Shown here in pieces: positions 43,515 to 51,797 of a DNA stretch of 64,000 bases. The notes below the pieces were generated by a model that was not told the origin of the DNA, searched no databases, and was given only the letters and a program-made list of their open reading frames with translations. Position 1 is the first letter of the stretch. Each line of letters opens with the position of its first letter. The stretch lies in NCBI RefSeq assembly GCF_036345995.1, contig NZ_CP107796.1:8432001-8496000 (forward strand), read 5' to 3'. The DNA comes from Streptomyces sp. NBC_00557. Its GTDB lineage: Bacteria > Actinomycetota > Actinomycetes > Streptomycetales > Streptomycetaceae. The position numbers and the translations under genes were made by a program.

Positions 43515-44016
43515 GTGGGCAACGGCGACGTCAGCACTGACGTATCGCCCCAGGACGGCGGCCACGGCCAGCCCGTCCAGGCCCCTCCCGAACTGCCCCT
43601 CGACTTCGAGGCCTTCTACCTGGGTCACCAGGAGTTCTTCCACGACTTCGCGGAGATCCACCCCGGCAGCCGGCGGGTCGCCGAGCAGGTGGTCCACCAG
43701 GTGTTCCTGGAGATCCTCGGAGGCTGGGACGAACTGCTGCAGCAGGGCGACCTCGAGCAGCAGACGCTCGCGGTGCTCCACCGTGGTGTCACGCGCCGGC
43801 TCAGCGACGATCGCCCGCCCGCCCGCGTTCCTCATCAACGGGCCCATAGCGAAGAACCTCGAGGCGGTCCGGAACCAGATGGAGATCGCCAGCAGCACCA
43901 ACGGCCTGTACGAGGCGATCCTGGAGCTGCCTACCCGCCAGTTCACCGTGATCGTCCTGCGCCACCTGCTCGGCTATCCCACCAAGCGCATCGCCCGCTA
44001 CATGGGGGGCCTCTAT
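43515..44016 (+). pseudogene. ECF-like sigma factor, frameshifted and cut by an IS110 insertion
   Basis: From GTG 43515 the frame reads PLDFEAFYLGHQEFFHDFAE, RVAEQVVHQVFLEILGGWDE and VLHRGVTRRLSDDRPPA. Near 43815 it moves one frame to ILELPTRQFTVIVLRHLLGY and PTKRIARYMG. These are sigma region 2 and the start of region 4 (LPxRQ block), so this was a sigma-70 ECF-type protein. The last helix-turn-helix is lost at about 44016 where IS110 sequence begins. Confidence 0.7.
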
Positions 44017-45310
44017 GTCTTTCGTCAAGCGAGGCGTGGGGTTCTGGGTTCGTAGAAGGTGCCGTCGCGGAGGATCGCGAACAGCACGTTGATCCGCTGG
44101 CGGGCCAGGCGGAGAAGTGCCTGGGTGTGGGTCTTCCCGCGGGCCCGGCATCGGTCGTAGTAGGTGCGGGAGGCGGGATCGTGCAGTGCGGCGAATGCCG
44201 ACAGGAACATCGCGCGTTTCAGTTGCCGGTTGCCGCCTCGTGGAGCGTGTTCGCCGTGGACCGAGGTTCCCGATGACTTGGTGGTCGGGGCGAGGCCGGC
44301 GTAGGAGGCCAGGTGGGCGGCGGTGGGGAAGCTGGTGCCGTCGCCGACGGTGACCAGCAAGGTGGCGGCGGTCCTGACCGCGACCCCCGGAATCGAGGCC
44401 AGGACCGGGGAAAGAGGGTGAGCCTCCAGCAGCTGTCCGATCTGCGCTTCCAGGGCTCGTCGCTGTTCGTGGACGGCCGCGAGCGAACGGGCCAGGGACG
44501 GGATCACGAGGTCGAGGGTGCCGGTGCCCGGGACCACGACGGTCTGCTCGTCGAGCGCATCGAACACCTCGTCGATCAGCCGCTGGGCCATGCGCGGGGC
44601 CTTGGGGCGGATCACCTCGACCAGCTTGTGGCGACCGGCCTTTCGCAGGGTGGCTGGGGATCCGTAGCGTTCCAGCAGCCAGGTCACCGCGGGGTGGTCC
44701 AGGCGCGGTCCGAGGACGCGTTCCAGGCTGGGGTGGAACTGGGTGAGCAGGCCGCGTATCCGGTTCGAGGTGCGGTTGGCCTCGGCCGCCAGGTCCTGGT
44801 CGAAGCCGACCAGCACGGTCAGCTCGGCGGTGATCTCGTCGGTCAGCTCCAGCGAGCGCAGGGTGTGCGGCATGGTGCGGGCGGCGTCCGCGATCACTGC
44901 GGCGTACTTCGCGTCGGTCTTCGCCTCGCCCGGATAGAGATCGGCGGTCCGCCGCATCGAGAGTCCGGGCAGGTAGGCGACCTTGCAGCCGGCGTCCCGG
45001 GCCACCGTCAGGGGCAGGGCTCCGATGGAGGCGGGCTGGTCCACGATTAGCAGCACGGTGCCGAACTTCGCGGTCAGCTTGTCGAAGACGGCCCGCAGTT
45101 TCGGCTCGCTGTTGGGCAGCTGCTTGTCGAAGACCTTCTTCCCGGCCGGGGTGAGGCCGTGCCCGTGGTGGGCGCTCTTGCCGACGTCCAGGCCGAGGAA
45201 GACGCCCACGTCGTCGATGTCGTCCAACCCATCCTCCCGATCGGGGCTCATGCGGTGCTGGCCGGGGCGTTGGCGTCGTATGCGCGCATCCACGTTATGC
45301 AGACCTGCCG
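44017..45310 (-). mobile_element. IS110-family element
   Basis: A complete IS110-type transposase gene lies in this interval with short non-coding flanks. IS110 elements usually lack inverted repeats, so the ends are only approximate; the left edge is set by the break in the sigma-factor reading frame. The rest of the sigma gene is not seen on the far side, so a deletion must have followed. Confidence 0.75.
44025..45251 (-). CDS. IS110-family transposase, intact
   Basis: 408 residues from ATG 45251. N-terminal DEDD (RuvC-like) domain: VGVFLGLDVGKSAHHGHGL (first Asp), LLIVDQPASIGALP, GEAKTDAKYAAVIADAA. The C-terminal Transposase_20 domain has LASIPGVAVRTAATLLVTVG, HLASYAGLAPTTKSSGTSVH and the serine region RGGNRQLKRAMFLSAF. 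All parts are in one frame, so it may be active; the fragments at 19880-20410 and 24045-24118 are relatives. Confidence 0.92.
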   Translation of the reverse strand: MSPDREDGLDDIDDVGVFLGLDVGKSAHHGHGLTPAGKKVFDKQLPNSEPKLRAVFDKLTAKFGTVLLIVDQPASIGALPLTVARDAGCKVAYLPGLSMRRTADLYPGEAKTDAKYAAVIADAARTMPHTLRSLELTDEITAELTVLVGFDQDLAAEANRTSNRIRGLLTQFHPSLERVLGPRLDHPAVTWLLERYGSPATLRKAGRHKLVEVIRPKAPRMAQRLIDEVFDALDEQTVVVPGTGTLDLVIPSLARSLAAVHEQRRALEAQIGQLLEAHPLSPVLASIPGVAVRTAATLLVTVGDGTSFPTAAHLASYAGLAPTTKSSGTSVHGEHAPRGGNRQLKRAMFLSAFAALHDPASRTYYDRCRARGKTHTQALLRLARQRINVLFAILRDGTFYEPRTPRLA

Positions 45311-45582
45311 CCCGCAAGCGGCCTCAGCCCGGAGCGGTGGTGACGGCGTGGCCACCTACTCCGGCGTCGGCGTCGCGGCCCGGCCGCGCTGGTTTTCGAT
45401 CCACGCACCGAGCCGAGGTCACTGACATGGATGGGGCCTGGGCGCTGCCCATCACCGGAACCCTGTCGGTGACCGCGCGAGGAGCCGGCGGCAGCCTTCG
45501 TCGGGGCCGTGGCCTTGGAGAGGCCGATGGTCTGGTCTCCCCGGAGGGCCGCGGGTGGGACGGCGGGCGCAGCTGTGTGGCA
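45311..45582. other. Gene-free stretch downstream of the TetR gene
   Basis: About 270 bases between the IS110 start region and the end of the TetR gene. No recognisable gene. Confidence 0.35.
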
Positions 45583-46299
45583 TCAGCCGGTGTCGAGGCC
45601 GTCGATCAAACGGTTGAGGAACCGGGTGAAGGTGGCGTCCGGAGTGAGGGGGCGTCCGGGAGCGGAAAGGGCTTCGGCGAGTTCCGGGTGGCAGCCGTCG
45701 GCGGCGACAGCGGCGAGGTAGCGGGCCTCGGCTGCGGCTCGGTCCGGTGATCGTGAGGCTGCGGCCTGCGCGATCTCATGGGCAACATGCCCGGCCACGA
45801 ATGCGGTGATCTGGGCGAAGATCTCCAGCTTCGCCGCGCCGTCCAGCCCGGTGGGCCGCAGGACGGCGAGCACGCGCTCCAGGAAGGCCAGCGTGTTGGG
45901 GCCCGGAACGTGACGGGTGGTCAAGGCGGCGGGCAGCCAGGGGTGGCGCAGCATATGGGCGCGCTGCAGGTGGGCCACGGTCTTCAGATCGGCACGCCAG
46001 TCGCCGCTGGGTGGGTCTGTGATCCTGAGTTCGCCGCTGACGTGGTCGACCATCAGTGCCAGAAGCGTCTCCTTGTCAGGGGCGTAGCTGTAGAGCGACA
46101 TGACCCCCGCTCCCACCTCGGCGGCCACCCGCCGCATGGTGACCGCGTCGAGCCCTTCCGCGTCCGCCACAGCGACGGCCGCCGCTGTGATCGTCTCCCG
46201 GCTGAATGAGGGCCTGCGGCCCCTGCGGGGCTCGGCGGGACGCAGCCAGAGCTGCTCGGGGTCGACGCTTTTGGCACCGGACCTTTCGTCACCGGACAC
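45583..46299 (-). CDS. TetR-family repressor (TetR_C/ActII-like)
   Basis: 238 residues from GTG 46299, which has AAGGAG 9 bases upstream. The helix-turn-helix is SRETITAAAVAVADAEGLDA and VTMRRVAAEVGAGVMSLYSY. The ligand domain (LLALMVDHVSGELRITD, AFVAGHVAHEIAQAA) is of the TetR_C type common beside export or hydrolase genes. It is divergent from the CocE/S15 hydrolase, with a perfect palindrome between them. Confidence 0.92.
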   Translation of the reverse strand: MSGDERSGAKSVDPEQLWLRPAEPRRGRRPSFSRETITAAAVAVADAEGLDAVTMRRVAAEVGAGVMSLYSYAPDKETLLALMVDHVSGELRITDPPSGDWRADLKTVAHLQRAHMLRHPWLPAALTTRHVPGPNTLAFLERVLAVLRPTGLDGAAKLEIFAQITAFVAGHVAHEIAQAAASRSPDRAAAEARYLAAVAADGCHPELAEALSAPGRPLTPDATFTRFLNRLIDGLDTG

Positions 46300-46357
46300 G
46301 GTCTCGCACTCCTTCCCCTGGTTGTTGAGGCGGCTCTTGCCAAGGCCATCCAAGCAT

Positions 46358-46390
46358 CCTCTATTCTCGTACAACGTACTGGAATAGAGG
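46358..46390. promoter_or_regulatory. TetR operator (9-bp perfect arms)
   Basis: CCTCTATTC at 46358-46366 and GAATAGAGG at 46382-46390 are exact inverse arms; the spacer itself contains the inner palindrome GTACAACGTAC. It ends 8 bases before the ATG at 46399, so it must overlap the promoter of the hydrolase gene and lies 58 bases from the repressor start. It is a very good candidate for the site bound by the divergent TetR protein. Confidence 0.8.
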
Positions 46391-46398
46391 AGGGGACG

Positions 46399-48135
46399 AT
46401 GCCGTCACGCACGCCCGACGCCGTAGCCAGACAGCCCTGGGTGCCACGCGCCGGAAAACCACCGCTTTCCTCGCGGATGATGAGGGCGGCCTGGCGAGGT
46501 CTGCCGGCGAAACGGTACGAGGTGGGATGGGAACCGGGGCTGGTGGTGCCCGCCGCCGACGGCAGCCCGCTGATCACTGACCACTACTTTCCGCGCACCC
46601 AGGGCGACTTCCCCACTCTCCTGGTCCGCTCGCCCTATGGCCGGGGCCTGCCGTGGTCACCCCAGTACGGCCTGCTCTTCGCCGAACAGGGCTTCCACGT
46701 GATCCTGCAGAGCTGCCGCGGCACCGGAGGTTCGGGCGGCATGTTCGATCTGTGGCGCAACGAGGCCGCCGACGGCCAGGCCACGATGTCCTGGCTGCGC
46801 GAGCAACCCTGGTTCAACGGAACGCTGGGGACCGTCGGCCCCAGTTACCTGGGCTACGTGCAATGGGCCCTCGCTTTGGACCCACCGCCAGAACTGAAGG
46901 CAATGGTGGTGCAAGTAGGGCTGCACGATCCCTATGCCCTGTTCCACGCAGACGGGGCGCTGCGCCTGGAGAACGTCCTCGCCGTGGGCTTGGGCATGAA
47001 CTACCAGCACCAGGGCATGGCACCGTTCCTCAAGGCGGCGCTGCGCCTGCAGCGCCGCCTGCGCGGCGTCACCACCGCGCAGCCCCTGCGTGGGGCGTAC
47101 GTGCCCGCCCTCGGCGGCGAACTGCCTTGGTTGGACGACGTGATGACACATCCGGACGCCAAGGACACCTACTGGGATGGCGCGTCGTTGGCGGAGTCGG
47201 CGGAGCGGCTGCGCGTGCCCACGGCTCTGATCACCGGATGGTACGACGCACTGGTCGACCAGACCTTCGAGCAGTACGACCGGCTGCGCCAGGCCGGATG
47301 TGAGACCGCCCTGCTCGTCGGTCCCTGGACCCACACGTCCGCCCTGCAGCAAGGATGGCCCGAGGTATTCGCCGAGAGCCTCGCCTGGCTGCGCGCCCAC
47401 CTGTGCGCCGATCCCTCCGGTCTGCGTCCCACCGCAGTGCGTGTGCACATCGGCGGCGACAACGCCTGGCGGGACCTCGACGACTGGCCGCCAGCGGCAG
47501 CTGTTACCGACTGGTACCCCGTCCCCGGCGGGCATCTCACCCAGCAGGCCCCCGCAGACTCCGCACCGGTGACGGCGTTCCGCTACGACCCGGCCGACCC
47601 CACCCCCTCCCTCGGCGGCCCACTGCTCTCCCGCACCGCCGGCCCCCGGAACAACGCCATCCTGGAGGCCCGAGACGACGTCCTGACCTTCACCGGTCCA
47701 CCACTGACCGAGCCCATGGACATCCTGGGCCCGGTCTCCGCACGGGTGAGCATCTCCACGGACACCGGACACGCCGATGTCTTCACCCGCCTGTGCGATG
47801 TGGATGCACAAGGCCGCTCCGTCAACATATGTGACGGGTTCGTCCGACTCCGGACGGCCGAACAGGTGCCCTCACAGGTCACGGTGCCGATGAGCTCCAC
47901 CGCCCACCGCTTCCCCGTCGGCCATCGCATACGCTGGCAGATCAGCGCAGGCGCCCACCCTCGCTACGCCCGCAACCCCGGCACCGGTGAGTCGCGGGTG
48001 GACGCCACCACCTTCACACCGGTGCGCCTCACGCTCCACGCGGACTCGGCACTGGTACTTCCTGGCGCCGGTCTCTCGTCCGCGACTGCTTCACCCACCT
48101 CATCCCCTGAGCCACCACCCGCCGAGGAGAGGTGA
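46399..48135 (+). CDS. CocE/NonD-family (S15, X-Pro dipeptidyl-peptidase-like) hydrolase
   Basis: 578 residues. Alpha/beta hydrolase domain: LLVRSPYGRGLPWSPQYGL, VILQSCRGTGGSGGMFD, and the nucleophile elbow GPSYLGYVQWAL (G-x-S-Y-x-G, as in CocE). Asp lies in LITGWYDALVDQT and His in GPWTHTSALQQG. The C-terminal jelly-roll domain (GPVSARVSISTDTGHADVFT, GHRIRWQISAGAHPRYARN) is typical of the family. Such enzymes cleave esters or amides, for example cocaine esterase and glutaryl acylases. There is no signal peptide. Regulated by the divergent TetR. Confidence 0.93.
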   Translation: MPSRTPDAVARQPWVPRAGKPPLSSRMMRAAWRGLPAKRYEVGWEPGLVVPAADGSPLITDHYFPRTQGDFPTLLVRSPYGRGLPWSPQYGLLFAEQGFHVILQSCRGTGGSGGMFDLWRNEAADGQATMSWLREQPWFNGTLGTVGPSYLGYVQWALALDPPPELKAMVVQVGLHDPYALFHADGALRLENVLAVGLGMNYQHQGMAPFLKAALRLQRRLRGVTTAQPLRGAYVPALGGELPWLDDVMTHPDAKDTYWDGASLAESAERLRVPTALITGWYDALVDQTFEQYDRLRQAGCETALLVGPWTHTSALQQGWPEVFAESLAWLRAHLCADPSGLRPTAVRVHIGGDNAWRDLDDWPPAAAVTDWYPVPGGHLTQQAPADSAPVTAFRYDPADPTPSLGGPLLSRTAGPRNNAILEARDDVLTFTGPPLTEPMDILGPVSARVSISTDTGHADVFTRLCDVDAQGRSVNICDGFVRLRTAEQVPSQVTVPMSSTAHRFPVGHRIRWQISAGAHPRYARNPGTGESRVDATTFTPVRLTLHADSALVLPGAGLSSATASPTSSPEPPPAEER

Positions 48136-48177
48136 CTGTCACGCTGTGTGCCGACGCCGACGGAGCTTGATCGCCCG

Positions 48178-48575
48178 TCAGGGTTTTACGGCGTGCAGGA
48201 TCCGCATGCCCCTGGAGTCGGCGGCGTCGCGGTGGACGTCCAGTCCCGCCGCCCGGCACTGACCAGCCAGGCGGACGCGATCCGCAGCTTGGGGTAGCTG
48301 CTTGCCCGTTGCTGCCAGGAGCCGTTCGTCCGGGTCTGGAGCAGGTCGTGGACGATCACCGTGTCCTCGTTGCGGTATTCGCGGAAGCAGGTGAGCAGCC
48401 GGTCGTCGCTACTGCGTACCGGCCTGAAGCGGTCGGAGCCACGCAGCTCCGCTGTGAGGTCGCGGTAGGTGACGATGAGGTGGCCACCGGAGGCGACGGC
48501 ACTGCCGATGTGGCCGAGCAGCACGGGGACGACGGCACCCGGGCCCCCCGACGCGTCCCCCGGAAAGAAGAGGTC
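48178..48575 (-). pseudogene. SAM-dependent methyltransferase, C-terminal part, frameshifted
   Basis: The minus strand reads GAVVPVLLGHIGSAVASGG, HLIVTYRDLTAELRGSDRF and VIVHDLLQTRTNGSWQQRA, then after a one-base shift near 48262 QCRAAGLDVHRDAADSRGMR, ending at TGA 48180-48178. It matches the last half of class I methyltransferases. Its N-terminal motif I is found at 48869-49005 on the same strand, with a MerR gene piece between. Confidence 0.65.
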
Positions 48576-48576
48576 T

Positions 48577-48868
48577 ATGCCCCCTCGCAGTACCCGCACC
48601 GCCGACATCCTCGACGACGACTACCCCGCCTACACCATGGGCCGGGCCGCCGAGATGCTCGGCACCACTCCCGCCTTCCTCCGCGCTCTCGGCGAACACC
48701 GCCTGATCACCCCCCTGCGCTCCGAAGGCGGCCACCGCCGCTACTCCCGCTACCGGCTGCGCATCGTCGCCCGCGCCCGCGAACTCGTCGACCAGGGCAC
48801 CCCCATCGAGGCCGCCTGCCGCATCGTGATCCTCGAAGACCGACTCGAAGAAAACCTGATGCTGGGCT
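48577..48868 (+). pseudogene. MerR-family regulator, C-terminally truncated
   Basis: ATG 48577 with GAAAGAAGAGG upstream gives YTMGRAAEMLGTTPAFLRAL, LRSEGGHRRYSRYRLRIV and GTPIEAACRIVILEDRLEEN, the DNA-binding winged helix of MerR. After about 97 residues the frame enters sequence antisense to the methyltransferase and runs as nonsense, so the effector part is lost. It might still bind DNA. Confidence 0.7.
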
Positions 48869-49005
48869 CGACGCCGGTCACGATGGCACCGCGATCGCGC
48901 AGCGCCTCGAGCACGGGGCCGGTGCCGCACCCGACGTCGAGGATCCTGCGCCCGGCCACACTCCCGGCCAGGTCGTCGTGTCCGCCGGGCCAGGTCGGGC
49001 TCCTA
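48869..49005 (-). pseudogene. SAM-dependent methyltransferase, N-terminal part
   Basis: LAGSVAGRRILDVGCGTGPV and LEALRDRGAIVTGVEPSI contain motif I (DVGCGTG) and the acidic end of strand 2. It precedes the C-terminal part at 48178-48575 in the minus-strand order, but about 80-90 residues of the middle are missing, so the MerR piece replaced that section. Confidence 0.65.
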
Positions 49006-49290
49006 GCGGGGCTCCTGCTCAAGCGCTGCGCGGACCTGCTCCTCGAGGGCGGTGAATTCCGGGCCGTCGTCGGAGCAGACCAGGCCGGGGTCGGGCGCTC
49101 CGCAGGCCGCGGCGTGCCGGATGAGATCGGTGATGCGCCAGTCGGCGCGGAAGCTGTCGCCTCGCAGCCGTTCGACCTCGGCGTACAGTGCGGCCAGCCG
49201 CGGTCGCCGGGTGATGGAGAGCAGTACGTCGTGGCGGGAGGCGAAGACACACAGCGAACATGAGCAGCTTTTCCGCCCTAGGAAGTCGTC
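49003..49290 (-). pseudogene. PAPS-reductase-like protein, C-terminal fragment
   Basis: FLGRKSCSCSLCVFASRHDV, LLSITRRPRLAALYAEVERL and SFRADWRITDLIRHAAACG, ending at TAG 49005-49003. The Cys cluster with the following R-HD-V helix resembles the end of phosphoadenosine-phosphosulfate-reductase-like proteins of Streptomyces phages and plasmids. The N-terminal nucleotide-binding half is lost. Confidence 0.5.
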
Positions 49291-49366
49291 CTTGGCTGTA
49301 CCCGTCGCAGGGCCGGGTCGGCCTCGAGGTTTCGCCCGCCGTTGTCGGTGACGGGCTACGACGTCT

Positions 49367-50701
49367 TCATTTGTGATCACGCAGGAAGGTAGGGATCTCG
49401 TCGCGGGTCGGGTAGTTCGGCAGGGGGGCTGGCTTGTCCTGAAGGAATGCAGTGATGACGGCGGCGGCTCGGTCGTTGTTGTCGTCCAGGCCGTTCCACA
49501 TGTGGTGTCCGACTCCGGGCATGTACTGCGTGCGCTGGATGGCGGGGTCATTGGCAAGGACGGTGGTCTCCCATTGGCGGACCTGGGAGGAGCACTCGGC
49601 GATCATCAGCATCGCGGGGGTCCGGGACTGCCTCAGTTGCGGGGCGATGGAGGGTGAGTCCTTGACCGTCTGCTGGATGCGGAGGCTGGCGGCGGGGCTG
49701 AAGGAGAAGTTCTGTGCGGTGTCCTCGGCTGGGATGCGGTGCGCGTCGCGCGCGCAGTATGCGGATGCGGTGTCGCTGCCGAGGTCTGCGGCGGTGAAGG
49801 CGTTGTCGCCTTCGGCCTGTCCGATCAGTCCGGTGTCGGGGGTGAGGAGTCCGAGTCGCATGAGGCCGAATGCCACGGCGTACCGCGGGACATGCGTCGA
49901 TCGCGGCCCGGTCATGGCAGGCGCGAGGCCGCGTGCGGATTTTCGGCCCTTGTGCCCGGTGATGTGCGCCGTGGGCCCGTCCATGGGGCCGGGCTCGGCG
50001 ATGATCGCCCGGTGCAGGCGTGCGGCGACGCGCGGATCGGCCAGAGCCCGGGTGAGCACGACCCCGCCCGAGGAGAAGCCGAGGATGTCGACCTTTCCCT
50101 TGTTCAGGCGGTCGACGAAGGCGGTGAGGTCGCGGACCGACCTGGAGATCGTGTACTGGCTCATGGGGAGCAGGTCGCTTCGTCCGCCACCGGCTTGTTC
50201 ATAGCTGTAGACGTCGTAGCCGTGGCGTGCCAGGAGTTGCAGGAACCGGTGGTCGAGCACCGAGATGCCGCGGACCGGTCCGCCGTTGAGGTACACGAGC
50301 GGGATGGGATGCCGGGTGGCGGGGTTCGCGGGCGGGTAGTGGTACACCGCTACCCGGCTGCCTGTGGCCAGGCCCCAGTGCTGCGTGGCCACGAAGGGTA
50401 GGGCGGGCGGGTACTGCCGGGCCGTCGGCACGGTCGGGATGCAGACCGTCGCTGTCAACGCCGCCGCGACGACCACGGGCAGGAACGGCGCGAGCCGCGC
50501 CGGCCAGGTGCGGTGCCGGCCCCGCCACAGCGCGAGGACAGTCCCGGCCCCGAGGGTCGTCAACCATGCGGCAAGCCCCGAGCCTGCCCCGTCTGTGAGG
50601 GCGGTCAGTGCGAGAAAGGCGACGACCAGCGTCGTGACGGCGGCCAGGGCCAGCAGTAGGCGTCCGGTGAAGCGGACGAGGCGTATGGCGGACTTGGGCA
50701 T
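49367..50701 (-). CDS. Membrane-anchored alpha/beta hydrolase
   Basis: 444 residues. Three membrane helices at the N-terminus (LLLALAAVTTLVVAFLALTA, AAWLTTLGAGTVLALW, APFLPVVVAAALTATVCI), then an extracytoplasmic hydrolase: PIPLVYLNGGPVRGISVLDH (oxyanion HG replaced by NGG), nucleophile elbow GFSSGGVVLTRAL, and final His in PGVGHHMWNGL. The arrangement is like proline iminopeptidase-type hydrolases. Divergent from a TetR gene, with a palindrome between; probably repressed by it. Confidence 0.9.
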   Translation of the reverse strand: MPKSAIRLVRFTGRLLLALAAVTTLVVAFLALTALTDGAGSGLAAWLTTLGAGTVLALWRGRHRTWPARLAPFLPVVVAAALTATVCIPTVPTARQYPPALPFVATQHWGLATGSRVAVYHYPPANPATRHPIPLVYLNGGPVRGISVLDHRFLQLLARHGYDVYSYEQAGGGRSDLLPMSQYTISRSVRDLTAFVDRLNKGKVDILGFSSGGVVLTRALADPRVAARLHRAIIAEPGPMDGPTAHITGHKGRKSARGLAPAMTGPRSTHVPRYAVAFGLMRLGLLTPDTGLIGQAEGDNAFTAADLGSDTASAYCARDAHRIPAEDTAQNFSFSPAASLRIQQTVKDSPSIAPQLRQSRTPAMLMIAECSSQVRQWETTVLANDPAIQRTQYMPGVGHHMWNGLDDNNDRAAAVITAFLQDKPAPLPNYPTRDEIPTFLRDHK

Positions 50702-50716
50702 AGCGGACCTCCGACA

Positions 50717-50752
50717 GTTTCAGAACACCGTTTCAAAACGACGTTATCAAAC
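50717..50752. promoter_or_regulatory. Palindromic operator between hydrolase and TetR genes
   Basis: Nested dyads in the 69-base divergent region: GTTTCAGAAC at 50717-50726 against GTTATCAAAC at 50743-50752, and inside them AACACCGTTT (50724-50733) against AAACGACGTT (50736-50745), 8 of 10 paired. It lies 15 bases from the hydrolase start and 18 from the TetR start, so it can control both. TAGGCT at 50759-50764 is a plausible -10 for a leaderless tetR. Confidence 0.65.
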
Positions 50753-50770
50753 AGAGGTAGGCTGCTGGCC

Positions 50771-51388
50771 GTGGGTAGGCCAAGAACAAACGACGAGGCC
50801 GTCAAAGAACGGCTTGTGGCGTGCGCGACCGAGATGCTCGCCACCCGTCCGCGGGAGTCGCTCACGGTCCGCGCCGTGGCCGCTGCTGCCGAGGCGTCGA
50901 CGACGGCCGTGTACTCCCTGTTCGGTGGTAAGGACGGGCTGATCGGTGCGGTGCGCGACAGAGCCGTCGCCGGCCTGTTCCAGGACCTGTCGACGGTGCA
51001 GACCTCCGCGGACCCTCTCGCCGACCTCTACGCGCTGGCCGTCGCCTACCGCCGTTGGGGGCGAGGACACAGCCACCTGTACACGGTGCTGTTCGGCGGT
51101 GTGCAGTCCTTCGACCCGTCGGGAGAGGTCGGTGCCAGTGACCCGATCCGTCCACTCCTCGCGGCGATCGATCGCGCCTTGGCGGCGTCCGTCCTCGCAG
51201 GCGAGGCGACGTCGATCGCCCTGTCGATCTGGGCCACCCTCCACGGGCTGGTGACTCTTGAACTGGCTGGGGCCTTCGACGCCACCACGGCCGAGGCCGC
51301 ATTCCGCTCGGCGATTCACGCCACGTTGCGCGGATGGACGACTTCGGAGGTGTTCCGCAGCCTTCGCCAAGCCGAACTCGCTCCTTGA
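50771..51388 (+). CDS. TetR-family repressor
   Basis: 205 residues from GTG 50771. The helix-turn-helix is VKERLVACATEMLATRPRES and LTVRAVAAAAEASTTAVYSL; the C-terminal half is TetR_C_33-like (SIALSIWATLHGLVTLELAG). Divergent from the hydrolase at 49367-50701. Confidence 0.92.
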   Translation: MGRPRTNDEAVKERLVACATEMLATRPRESLTVRAVAAAAEASTTAVYSLFGGKDGLIGAVRDRAVAGLFQDLSTVQTSADPLADLYALAVAYRRWGRGHSHLYTVLFGGVQSFDPSGEVGASDPIRPLLAAIDRALAASVLAGEATSIALSIWATLHGLVTLELAGAFDATTAEAAFRSAIHATLRGWTTSEVFRSLRQAELAP

Positions 51389-51393
51389 CAGGA

Positions 51394-51750
51394 TCAGGGC
51401 CGGTATCCCGGCATGACTGTGCCGGATACGTGCGTGATCGACGGGGCCATAGTGTGTTTTGTGGGTGGGTCAATCCCCCTCGTCCGCTGCGTCCAGCGGC
51501 TCAGCCGTCGCAGCCACTGCCGCCATCCTCCGGCTGCCGCTGGCGCCGGTGTGGTGCCTCCGCTGAACACCGTGGAGTCCTCGACCTCCACGTGCAAAGG
51601 CACCGTCTGTCCGGGCTGGACGAGCAGCTCGTCTGTGGTGTCGAGGTGAACCGATACCCGCACGGCCTGCATGTCGGCGTCCAGGTAGGCGAAGACGAGA
51701 ACTCCGGCGATCTCGCTGCACGGCAGGCCTTCGTCGTCGGGGCCGGCCAT
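51394..51750 (-). CDS. Hypothetical protein
   Basis: 118 residues from ATG 51750 (AGVLVFAYLDADMQAVRVSV, DELLVQPGQTVPLHVEVEDS, WRQWLRRLSRWTQRTRG). Good codon bias. The ending is convergent with the TetR gene (5 bases apart). The N-terminal half looks like a beta-rich fold; no family is recognised. Confidence 0.6.
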   Translation of the reverse strand: MAGPDDEGLPCSEIAGVLVFAYLDADMQAVRVSVHLDTTDELLVQPGQTVPLHVEVEDSTVFSGGTTPAPAAAGGWRQWLRRLSRWTQRTRGIDPPTKHTMAPSITHVSGTVMPGYRP

Positions 51751-51797
51751 CGGGTGGAAGACGGCTGCGCTGTTGACCTTCGGCGTCGCAGCGGCTG

